The notes under the pieces are model-generated. The model was not told the DNA's origin, made no database searches, and saw only the letters and a program-made list of their open reading frames with translations. Positions 1-7,600 of a stretch of DNA of 8,882 nucleotides are shown one piece after another. Positions within the stretch are counted from its first letter, which is position 1, and every line of letters begins with the position of its first letter. Where the stretch lies: assembly GCA_022704725.1 (NCBI GenBank), contig JAKJFV010000047.1, positions 1 to 8,882 on the forward strand, in the 5' to 3' direction. The stretch comes from Spirochaetota bacterium. Its GTDB lineage: Bacteria > Spirochaetota > Spirochaetia > Treponematales > Treponemataceae. A program made the translations under genes and the position numbers.

Positions 1-776
1 TTAAAAATGGTATCTGTTCTATTTATTTTCATAATCATCCGTCCTGTATCAGAATCGGAATGAATAATTTCATTAAGAAGTATTCTCTTGTTTTCTTCAG
101 AAAGGCGTGCATCGGTATAAGGAGTATGGGAGACTTCCAGATACTCATCATTATGTATTAGATACCAGTCTTCATATATGTTTTTGTTTTCATAGAGAAA
201 AGGAAAAAAATCCTGCATTTTCATGCTTACCTGTAAATACCCTATGTGACGTTTGTTTAATTGGAGTTCAATAGTTTTACAAACAGAAGGATCTTTAAGG
301 AAATCGAGATTGCCGAGAAAATCTGCAGAATAATTAAACTCCCATTTTTTTAATGATCCAGCATCCGCACGGCTTTCATTAAGTATGACAGGCCACCGCT
401 CAAGAATATTCTCATTTTCTTTAAATATACGAATACCGTAAATTTTTGGAAGCACAAATAAAAGCCGTTCTATTTCTTTTGCCTCGTTCACAACGGTCTT
501 TATCATTTCTGACTCATCTATGACATCAGGCGAGGAAAAAAAGTATTTTAAATCATTATTTCCTGAAATAACGCTTTCAATAAGAGCAAATGATTCTATG
601 AAGGAATTGATCTCTGCCGCCTGTTCAGAAACTGCTTTTTCTGAGGCAGCTATGAGTTCTGCATAGCTATTTTTCTTAAAATATTCAGAAAAGGTGATCA
701 ACACCACAGACAGGGGAATTATAACTATAAGAGTATAAATTAATAATAAGCGTTTTGAAAAAACCATTGATTTCAT
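1..776 (-). CDS. Membrane-anchored sensor, probably YesM-type histidine kinase (N-terminal part)
   Basis: The gene begins at ATG 776 and stays open to the left edge, giving 258 complete residues with the 3' end missing. Residues about 8-29 (KRLLLIYTLIVIIPLSVV and on) form one transmembrane helix after a short basic N-terminus. The next 230 residues contain no second hydrophobic helix and read as an extracytoplasmic sensor domain, beginning with a helical stretch (ELIAASEKAVSEQAAEINSF). This is the usual N-terminal half of Cache-domain two-component kinases of the YesM family, which are commonly encoded beside LplABC-type sugar importers. The HAMP, HisKA/HATPase parts would lie outside the window, so the kinase identity is an inference. 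A membrane-bound AraC-type regulator (YtdP-like) has the same kind of N-terminus and is the main alternative. A Shine-Dalgarno-like AAGG lies about 10 bases before the ATG. The gene follows the binding-protein gene on the same strand, with a hairpin and its own promoter candidate between them. Confidence 0.8.
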   Translation of the reverse strand, partial: MKSMVFSKRLLLIYTLIVIIPLSVVLITFSEYFKKNSYAELIAASEKAVSEQAAEINSFIESFALIESVISGNNDLKYFFSSPDVIDESEMIKTVVNEAKEIERLLFVLPKIYGIRIFKENENILERWPVILNESRADAGSLKKWEFNYSADFLGNLDFLKDPSVCKTIELQLNKRHIGYLQVSMKMQDFFPFLYENKNIYEDWYLIHNDEYLEVSHTPYTDARLSEENKRILLNEIIHSDSDTGRMIMKINRTDTIF

Positions 777-797
777 TTTATTGCTGCCTTAAGTGCA

Positions 798-806
798 AGT
801 ATAGCA
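798..806 (-). promoter_or_regulatory. Extended -10 promoter candidate for the sensor gene
   Basis: On the minus strand this reads TGCTATACT, one mismatch from the extended -10 consensus TGnTATAAT. No convincing -35 hexamer is seen at 16-18 bases upstream, as is usual for extended -10 promoters. The hexamer ends 21 bases before the ATG at 776, so the leader would be only about 15 bases and would contain the AAGGCAG ribosome-binding region (784-790). The same architecture is seen before the LplB-type permease. Confidence 0.45.
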
Positions 807-854
807 CATTTTCCTGCAGCTGAGCACGCGAATATAGAAATAAGCGCAGGCAGA

Positions 855-887
855 GAAACGGGCTGCAGTACCAGGTACTGCAGCCCG
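855..887 (-). terminator. Hairpin terminator or attenuator after the binding-protein gene
   Basis: Bases 859-872 and 874-887 form a perfect 14-base inverted repeat around a single central A, giving a GC-rich stem of about 13 pairs with a three-base loop. It starts 34 bases past the binding-protein stop codon. On the minus strand the stem is followed by TTTCTCTGCC, which is a short and interrupted T tract. On the plus strand no T tract follows, so the minus strand is the functional direction. The weak T tract suggests incomplete termination or a 3' stabilising hairpin, with some readthrough into the sensor gene possible. Confidence 0.65.
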
Positions 888-921
888 CAAATGCATTATA
901 GATTGATGAGGCTAAGCTGCC

Positions 922-2550
922 TTACATTCCAAGTTTTTGCTTGTTAATATTCATAAGTTTTGACTGTGCCTCAACAACCTTATCGACACCCTTGTCCTTT
1001 TTGAACTGAACAAATTCAGCCCAGACCTTGTCGAATTCTGCTTCGGTTTTTGAACGGATAAGTTCAGGAAGAACCTTGCCCCAGCGTCTTTGAATAGTTT
1101 CATAGATGAGAGCTTCATCAGATCCGACGGGCATGGTTAAACCATCATATGCTGCAAATGATTTAACATAGGGGCGTGTCCACAACTGCGGCTGAGCAAG
1201 GGAAGCTGAGTATTCAACACCCCACTGAGCCTGCCAGGCTGTATCCATAAGCATCCAGTAGGTATACTGAACACCAATTTCATTTTCCTGTTTGTTTTTA
1301 TCTGTTGAATCAATTTTCTTAACTTCATCTGTAAGAACCGGAATGCCGTTTTTAACGTTGTATGTAACATCAGGTATACCAAAGTTAGTATCCATCTGTC
1401 CTTCTTCGCTTATAAGATAGGTTAAGAACTGAATAGCGCGAGCCTTGTCTTTACAGTTTTTCGAAATCATGGTAACTGTCCAGCCGGCAATTCCGCCGCC
1501 TGCCAAAGTTGGATCATCGCCTTTTGAGTTTTTGAAAGCGGGAACAGCAATATATACGGAATTGGGATCTTCTTCATACCGTGCGTGCTGAGCAGCCTGC
1601 ATATCCCAGTTCTGATACAGCATTGCGAAGTATCTTCCCTGTGCTGCTTTTTCTTCGATCTGTGAACGCTTGTCAACAAAAATGTCTGTTGCAATTAAGC
1701 CTTCTGAATGTGCCTGGCGGAGAACTTTTAACCAGCGGACATATTCAGGATCTTCAAGGCCGAGATTTGCATCATAGAACTTGCCGTTTTTTTCCGGAGA
1801 TATTGCAAGGAAGTGCTGAAGATAAGCCTGAAGCATATTATTTCCAATGTCGCCGAATTCATTTGTTCCAAATGTAATTAGAGGCTGTCCGTTAACAGTC
1901 GGGAACTTTGCCTTTGCAGCGCGGAGGGCTCCGAGGAAACCGTCGGGAGTTGACATATCGGGGCTGCCGATTGCTTCGTACATATCTTTACGGACAAGGA
2001 ATGTTTCATTTGATGTTAATTTTCCTGCGTACTTATCATAATCCTGCGGAGTATATGATGCGTTAGGATACCCGTAAACTTTACCGTCTGCCTGGCGGTA
2101 CCAGCCGAGTTTGTCCGGGTTTGCAACTTTAAAGAAATAGGGATCATAATCCTTTGCTAATTCATCAAGTGAATATACAAGACCTGCATCGATCATCATC
2201 GGAACCTGGCCTTCATACCAGCCGAGAGTTATAATATCCGGCAGAGCATCGCCTGCAATCATGGAATTGAGTTTTTCTGCCTCATTTCCTGCCGGTACTA
2301 CAAAGTTTACATTAACACCGGTTTTTTCGGTGATGTACTTAGAAACCTGAGAGTTCCCCCATGAGCGTGCAAACCAGCTGAAGTGGATGTACCAGTCAAA
2401 GGTGATGGGTGTTTCTGCATTTGCCTTCCATCCCGGGACATCTGCTGTTCCTGCAGCAGTACCTGCAGCTGGGGTATCTTTTTTACCGGCCGCAAACACA
2501 ACTGATGCGATCATTAAGATCATCAGAACCATAATTAACGCTTTTTTCAT
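922..2550 (-). CDS. Periplasmic sugar-binding protein of an LplABC-type ABC importer
   Basis: A 542-residue extracellular solute-binding protein of the large LplA/YtcQ type that delivers oligosaccharides to CUT1 importers. Residues 1-20 are a signal peptide: a basic start (MKKA), a hydrophobic core rich in M, L and I, and a likely signal peptidase I site after VFA (residues 18-20), followed by AGKKDTPAAG. There is no cysteine there, so it should be a soluble periplasmic protein rather than a lipoprotein. The mature protein has the family's early segments, including PITFDWYIHFSWF and a DALPDIITLGWYEG stretch that resembles the conserved 'xDxPDI' region. The length fits this subgroup, which is longer than maltose-binding-type proteins. 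The start at 2550 is chosen because an ideal AAGGAGG sits five bases upstream and the signal peptide begins there; a longer open frame to 2643 would put 31 polar residues before it. It is the third gene of the transporter operon, 73 bases after the permease stop. The sugar it binds cannot be read from the sequence. Confidence 0.93.
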   Translation of the reverse strand: MKKALIMVLMILMIASVVFAAGKKDTPAAGTAAGTADVPGWKANAETPITFDWYIHFSWFARSWGNSQVSKYITEKTGVNVNFVVPAGNEAEKLNSMIAGDALPDIITLGWYEGQVPMMIDAGLVYSLDELAKDYDPYFFKVANPDKLGWYRQADGKVYGYPNASYTPQDYDKYAGKLTSNETFLVRKDMYEAIGSPDMSTPDGFLGALRAAKAKFPTVNGQPLITFGTNEFGDIGNNMLQAYLQHFLAISPEKNGKFYDANLGLEDPEYVRWLKVLRQAHSEGLIATDIFVDKRSQIEEKAAQGRYFAMLYQNWDMQAAQHARYEEDPNSVYIAVPAFKNSKGDDPTLAGGGIAGWTVTMISKNCKDKARAIQFLTYLISEEGQMDTNFGIPDVTYNVKNGIPVLTDEVKKIDSTDKNKQENEIGVQYTYWMLMDTAWQAQWGVEYSASLAQPQLWTRPYVKSFAAYDGLTMPVGSDEALIYETIQRRWGKVLPELIRSKTEAEFDKVWAEFVQFKKDKGVDKVVEAQSKLMNINKQKLGM

Positions 2551-2555
2551 TTTTT

Positions 2556-2562
2556 CCTCCTT
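2556..2562 (-). promoter_or_regulatory. Strong ribosome-binding site that fixes the binding-protein start
   Basis: Minus-strand AAGGAGG, a full anti-Shine-Dalgarno match, five bases before ATG 2550. It decides the start against the upstream in-frame ATG at 2643, which has no comparable site. A strong site here fits the usual need for more binding protein than permease. Confidence 0.85.
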
Positions 2563-2563
2563 A

Positions 2564-2585
2564 TGAAAATGCTTACTTATTTTCA
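2564..2585 (-). other. Small AT-rich stem-loop just before the binding-protein gene
   Basis: TGAAAAT (2564-2570) and ATTTTCA (2579-2585) are perfect inverted repeats around an eight-base loop, lying directly upstream of the ribosome-binding site in the permease/binding-protein spacer. The stem has only one G-C and one C-G pair at most in seven, so stability is low. It could mark an mRNA processing or stability site that raises binding-protein output, or be chance in AT-rich DNA. I see no promoter in the rest of this 73-base spacer. Confidence 0.25.
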
Positions 2586-2623
2586 AAAGAGTAATTGTCC
2601 GTAACTCATTCATACGTACAATT

Positions 2624-3507
2624 TTACCCTTTAATTGAACCAATTAACATACCCTTAACAAAATATTTTTGAAGAAACGGATACACGCAGACAATGGGTG
2701 CGGTTGTTACAACCATCGTTGCCAGACGCACAGACTGGGAACTAACCTGCTGTGCTGCAACACCTGCAGGCATTGCAACTACTGTTTTTGAGGCGCTGGC
2801 GCTTGCTACAATTCTGTATAGAAAAGTCTGTATAGGCTGCAGATCCTGTTTGTTTGTATACATGACTCCCATGAAGTAGTCATTCCAATGATACACTCCG
2901 GTAAACAAAGCTATCGTTGCGAGTACCGGCATAGAAAGAGGCAGAATTATTCTAATAAAAATTACTATCTCATTAGCGCCGTCAAGCTTTGCAGATTCTT
3001 CAAGACCTGCAGGAAGCTCTCTAAAAAGGCTATGAATATAATCATATTGTAGAAATTAAAAAGTGAAGGTATAACATACACCCAAAAACTGTCATACAAA
3101 CCTATGTTTTTTATAAGAATAAAATACGGAATTAGACCGCCGCCGAAAAACATCGTTATTGTTCCAATAATCATATAAAGCTTTCTGCCCATAATATGAT
3201 TTTTAGAAAGCGCAAATGCTACCATAGATGTAAATAAAACATTCGTAACAGTACCTATAAGGGTTCGTAAAATTGTTACTCTAAAAGCCTTTATAATCGT
3301 CTTATCCTGGAAAACCGTTATATAGCTTTGCAGGGTAAACTTTCTTGGGAACCAGTAAATTCCGCCCCGAAGAGAATCTGTTGAATCGTTAAAAGAGATT
3401 ACTACTGTGTACCAGACGGGGTATAGGGTAATAAAGCAAAGAAGCACCATAAGCCCGACTAAAAACTTATCGCCTATTGTATATGTCTTTAAACTTCTGT
3501 TCGTCAT
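2624..3507 (-). pseudogene. LplC-type sugar ABC permease broken by a one-base frameshift
   Basis: The second membrane subunit of the importer, of the LplC/YtcP type. Read from ATG 3507 (AAGGAG six bases upstream), the frame gives 161 family-like residues with transmembrane segments near 14-36, 78-100, 110-132 and 140-162, then 19 unrelated residues and a TAG. The rest of the protein continues in another frame: FRELPAGLEESAKLDGANE, then MPVLATIALFTGVYHWNDYF, ending KGMLIGSIKG and TAA at 2624-2626. Adding one base to the run of five A (3023-3027, plus strand) restores one 294-residue protein, the normal family length, reading AFFRELPAG across the join. The EAA-type loop that docks with the ATPase (EESAKLDGA, about residues 170-178) lies entirely after the break, so the truncated product could not couple to ATP hydrolysis. 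The gene lies 13 bases after the LplB-type stop and is translationally close to it. The cause may be a homopolymer sequencing error or a real recent mutation; the rest is well preserved. Confidence 0.88.
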
Positions 3508-3520
3508 TGCAAGCTCCTTT

Positions 3521-4477
3521 TTAGAACAAAGATGTTTCGTTAATTTTTTTGGTTACCTTATTCGCAATAAAGAGAAGAATAAAGGCGGCAACAGATTTAA
3601 ATAATCCTATGGCAGCAGCATAAGAGTATCTCATTCCTCTCATAGCAACATTGTAGGTGTAAATATCAATTACATTACTGCGCGATGAATTGAGAGGGTT
3701 CCATAAAACAAAGATCTGATCAAAGTTTGAATTAAACAAACCGCCGACAGCAAGAATAAAAAGTATAGTTATTGTACCGCTTATAGAAGGAAGGGTTATT
3801 GAAAATATTTGACGCATTCTTCCGGCTCCGTCTATACGGGCTGCTTCATAAAGCTCCTGATCTATACCTGCAATTGCTGCCAGATAAATAATTGCCGACC
3901 AGCCCAGCTCCTTCCATAAATCTGAAAGAATTATTATTGACCAAAAATATTCAGGGTAGGCTAAATATGTTTTCCCCTGTTCTATAAGACCGGTTTTTAC
4001 CAGCAGTTCATTAAACAAACCGGTTTCACTCAACCATGTTGTTAGAATTCCGCCGAGCACTACCCACGATAAAAAGTGAGGAAGATAAGAAATTGTCTGA
4101 ACAACCTTTTTAAATTTTTGACTGCGTACCTCATTTAGAAACAAAGCAAAAACAATTGGAAGAGGAAAATTGACACATAATTTTATTAAACTTATTCCCA
4201 GGGTATTTGTCATAATATTTACAAATTCTTCATCCTTGAAAAACTGAATAAAATGAAAGAAGCCTCCGTTTGCAGCCCATTCAGATTTCAAAAAATCTAA
4301 ACTGAATAAAGGAACCGTAATTCTATAATTTTTCTTAAACGCAATTATTATTCCGTACATAGGTGCATAATTAAAGACCAGCATCCATGCAATACCGAGT
4401 AAAGCCATTATTTGTAAATATTTTTCATCGCGGAATCTTTGAAAAAAAGTTTTCTTGTGCAGTTGTATTTGTTTCAT
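3521..4477 (-). CDS. LplB-type sugar ABC transporter permease
   Basis: A 318-residue inner-membrane permease of the binding-protein-dependent family, LplB/YteP subgroup, forming the import channel with the LplC-type partner. The subgroup's hallmark sits in the first membrane helix: FNYAPMYGIIIAFK (residues 35-48). Further hydrophobic segments lie near 88-114, 130-148, 178-203, 232-248 and 285-305, consistent with six helices. The ATPase-coupling EAA loop is intact at residues 210-230 (YEAARIDGAGRMRQIF...LP). The start at 4477 has AGGAAGG six bases upstream. It is the first gene of the minus-strand operon, and its stop codon overlaps the ribosome-binding region of the next permease. No ATPase gene is present; this transporter class normally borrows a shared MsmX-like ATPase encoded elsewhere. 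Confidence 0.95.
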   Translation of the reverse strand: MKQIQLHKKTFFQRFRDEKYLQIMALLGIAWMLVFNYAPMYGIIIAFKKNYRITVPLFSLDFLKSEWAANGGFFHFIQFFKDEEFVNIMTNTLGISLIKLCVNFPLPIVFALFLNEVRSQKFKKVVQTISYLPHFLSWVVLGGILTTWLSETGLFNELLVKTGLIEQGKTYLAYPEYFWSIIILSDLWKELGWSAIIYLAAIAGIDQELYEAARIDGAGRMRQIFSITLPSISGTITILFILAVGGLFNSNFDQIFVLWNPLNSSRSNVIDIYTYNVAMRGMRYSYAAAIGLFKSVAAFILLFIANKVTKKINETSLF

Positions 4478-4498
4478 AATTTGCCTTCCTGAGTCTGA

Positions 4499-4507
4499 AG
4501 TATATCA
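4499..4507 (-). promoter_or_regulatory. Extended -10 promoter candidate for the transporter operon
   Basis: Minus-strand TGATATACT, one mismatch from TGnTATAAT, with no clear -35 hexamer at standard spacing (the bases there read TGGTAC). The hexamer ends 21 bases before ATG 4477, giving a leader of about 15 bases that holds the AGGAAGG ribosome-binding site (4484-4490). It would start transcription away from the enzyme-arm promoter at 4591-4619. Confidence 0.45.
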
Positions 4508-4535
4508 GCACTCCACTAGGGGTACCAGAATGATA

Positions 4536-4590
4536 ATTTTCATAAAGGTGTAATATTTTCGGTTTTCATTTTTTTTCTGCCGCTTTTCAA
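4536..4590. promoter_or_regulatory. T-rich segment with repeated TTTTC in the divergent control region
   Basis: Between the two divergent promoters the plus strand carries TTTTC at 4537, 4556, 4563, 4573 and 4584. The pairs 4537/4556 and 4563/4584 are 19 and 21 bases apart, about two helical turns, which is the spacing direct-repeat activators such as AraC/YesN-type regulators tend to use. The tract also lies just upstream of the -35 box at 4591, where an UP element or activator site would sit. The stretch is simply T-rich, so the pattern may be chance. Confidence 0.25.
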
Positions 4591-4619
4591 TTGACAGCTC
4601 AGTTAAGCTCTTCTATTCT
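4591..4619 (+). promoter_or_regulatory. Sigma70-type promoter candidate for the enzyme operon
   Basis: A perfect -35 hexamer TTGACA (4591-4596) is followed after exactly 17 bases by TATTCT (4614-4619), which matches TATAAT at four of six positions, including the key T1, A2 and T6. Transcription would start near 4626, leaving a leader of about 22 bases that contains the ribosome-binding site. This also explains why an apparent TTG start at 4591 should not be used. Confidence 0.6.
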
Positions 4620-4635
4620 ACGATACAGAATAATT

Positions 4636-4642
4636 GAGGAGG
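4636..4642 (+). promoter_or_regulatory. Ribosome-binding site that fixes the start of the 1133-residue protein
   Basis: GAGGAGG five bases before ATG 4648, an excellent match. It sets the start at 4648, 19 codons downstream of the in-frame TTG at 4591. Confidence 0.85.
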
Positions 4643-4647
4643 CCTAT

Positions 4648-7600
4648 ATGCAGAATGCTAAAAGCAAAGTGAACGGAAGCTTTGTCAGATTTATGAATGA
4701 TGATTTTTACAAAATAGAAAACTATGATGAAATGGATAATTTTTTTATGAGCATCACAAGCTCTTCCGATATTTGGAATTTCTGCTGGTCGCAAGGCGGC
4801 ATCACAGCAGGCAGAGTTGACAGTAATAATGCAGTGTTCCCCTATTACACTGCAGACAAGGTATTTGATGCCCGCTCCTACACCGGCTCATTTACAGCTG
4901 TAAGAATCGTCAGTGAAAATAAAGAATATTACTGGCAGCCCTTCTATGACCAGGGAAAAGATAATTACACCATACAAAGAAACATATACAAAAACACTAC
5001 AGGAACAAAAGTATATTTTGAAGAAATAAATACCGATCTCGAACTGACTTTTATGTACGGATGGACATCGAGCGACAGCTACGGACTTGTCCGTCATGTT
5101 TGCCTGACAAATAAAGGCACTCAAAAAAAAGAAATATATATTCTCGATGGAGCTCAGAATATAATGAGTTCATGCACAACAAGCGACTTCCAAAATGAAA
5201 ACAGCATTCTGCTTGATGCATACAAAAAAACTGATATTGACCCGTCTTCAAATCTTGCAGTTTTTGCTGTATCGTCAATTGTAAGCGACAAGGCCGAACC
5301 CTGCGAAGGATTGTATGCGAATATATCCTGGTTTAGTACAAACGACGAAGTCTACACAGATCCTGAAACGCCATCATTCTTCAAAAGAAAAGATAAAATA
5401 CCATTCACTAAAGTACTTAAAGGGAGGCGCCCCTCGTGCTTCATACACCGCAATATTACACTGCACTCATCAGAGAGTGAACAATGGTTCCAGGTATTTG
5501 ACACACATCTCGATTCAAGCGATATAGCCCTTATTCAAAAAGAATTACAAGACAAAAATGACATTACAAAAAAATTAGTGCAAAACATACAGCAGGGCAT
5601 AGATAAAATGAAGAGCTATATTAACCTTGCAGACGGAATACAGCATACCGGAAATATGACAGCCTGTGTTCATCATAGTGCAAATGTAATGTTTAATATA
5701 ATGAGAGGCGGAATTTTCCTTAATGAAGACCGCATACAAAAAAACGACTTTCTTCTTTTTGTCTCACAAAAAAATCTTCTACTCTTAGACAGTGCAGAAA
5801 AAGTATTAGATTCCTGCAATGCAGAAATTACATATGAAGAACTAAAACACTGTATTAAAAAATCCGGAAATATACATCTGTTAAGAATATTCTATGATTA
5901 CATGCCCCTGTCATTTTCAAGAAAACACGGTGACCCGAGCCGTCCCTGGAACCGGTTTAAAATTCATATTCAGGATGAAAAGAAAAATCCTATACTTAAC
6001 TATGAAGGCAACTGGAGAGATATTTTTCAAAATTGGGAACCGCTTGCCTATTCATTTCCCTATTTTCTCCCCAATATGATTTCTCTTTTTCTTGATTCAA
6101 TGACAGCAGACGGCTATAACCCCGGTTCCCTTTCACGTACAAGCTGTCACTGGGAAGTTCCACAGGAGAATAACCCGTGGGCGAATATTGGATACTGGGG
6201 TGATCATCAGGTTATCTACCTTTGTAAACTTCTAGAAACAGCCTGTTCTTTTAATGACCCTATAATTACAGAGCTGAATGAAAAACGGTTTTCTTCTACC
6301 CGTGTACCGTACAAGTTAAAATCTCATGATGAAATAATGAGCAACCCAAGAGAAAGTATTTTTTTTGACAGAAATTTAAATACACAAATTAATGAGCTTC
6401 AAAAGACAATCGGAATGGACGCACAGCTTTATCTCGATAATGAAAATAAACCTGTCCTTGTAAGCATGACGGCAAAACTGCTGCAGGTATGTTTAACGAA
6501 GCTTTCATCGCTGATTCCCGGAGGGGGCATCTGGCTCAATACCCAAAGACCGGAATGGAATGATGCGAACAATGCCTTAGCAGGCTATGGATTATCAGTT
6601 GTAACTTTATGCTATTTATACAGATACCTTAATACCCTAAAAAATATTATAGCACGTAATAATGATGATTACTTCACGGTAACTCCCGAAGTAAAAAATC
6701 TTTTTGCCTCATTATTCAAAATCTATACAAAATATAATCCGCAGGATGCTGCAGAGTCTGACTCTCTTAGAAAAGAATTTACAGACGCTGCAGGAAGAGC
6801 CTTTGAAGATCAAAGAAAGATACTGTACAGCATAGGAATTCCAGACAGACACAGTGAAATGTCAAAAGCAGAACTGCTTGATGGAATAACTATATTCTTA
6901 CAGCACTGTGAATATTCAATTCGAATGAACAAACGAACAGATGGTTTATTTCATGCATACAACACAATGAAAATTAATGCCAATACAATTCAGATTGAAT
7001 ACCTGCCTGTAATGCTCGAAGGACAGGTTGCCGTTTTATCTTCCGGATTATTAACATCACAGGAAACAATAGAAGTATGTTCTGCATTAAGAAACAGTGA
7101 ACTTTATGTAGATAACCAGCATTCATACATTCTCTACCCTAATAAAGAACTTCCTTTATTTCTTTCCAAAAACTCCTTTTCAAAAGAAGAAGCAGAAAAT
7201 ATTCCTTTATTAAAATTAATGATTGAAAAAGATGACAGAAGAATTATTCGTAAAGATATAAATAATGTCTGCCATTTTAATGCAGATTTTACGAACAGCA
7301 GAACTCTTCAAAACAAACTCAATGAAATAATTACAAGGGACACACTTAGTCCCGCAAACTCAGGATTTTCAGAAATTATTTCACTATATGAAAAGGTTTT
7401 TAATCACCAAAGTTTTACCGGACGATCAGGGACATTCTATGCGTATGAAGGACTAGGAAGCATCTACTGGCATATGGTTGCAAAGCTTATGCTTTCTGTT
7501 CAGGAAAATATGTGGAAAACCTATGACTTGTATAAAGATACAAAAGATGAAATGCATTTAAAAGATGCACACTCTCTTGCGCATTATTATTACGATGTAA

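Noticed and set aside
1137..2041. Open frames at 1137-1382, 1467-1694, 1581-1877 and 1847-2041 inside the binding-protein gene
   Set aside because: They overlap a well-supported gene, lack ribosome-binding sites, and their translations show no family features.
2551..2643. Extension of the binding protein to an ATG at 2643
   Set aside because: It would put 31 polar residues before a typical signal peptide and overlap the end of the permease gene; AAGGAGG at 2556-2562 marks ATG 2550.
3023..3030. Programmed -1 frameshifting in the LplC-type permease
   Set aside because: A -1 slip at CC TTT TTA would restore the protein, but the site is not a proper slippery heptamer (it reads C TTTTTA), the run is only five bases, I see no strong downstream stem-loop, and permeases of this family are not known to use recoding. 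A lesion or sequence error is simpler.
4591..4605. Resemblance of TTGACAGCTCAG to synthetic constitutive promoters
   Set aside because: The similarity covers only the -35 and a few spacer bases; the flanking DNA is natural and coding content is consistent across the window.
4591..4647. Extension of the 1133-residue protein to a TTG start at 4591
   Set aside because: TTGACA here is a perfect -35 box with a -10 at 4614, and a strong GAGGAGG with correct spacing precedes ATG 4648. The 19 extra residues would be encoded by promoter DNA.
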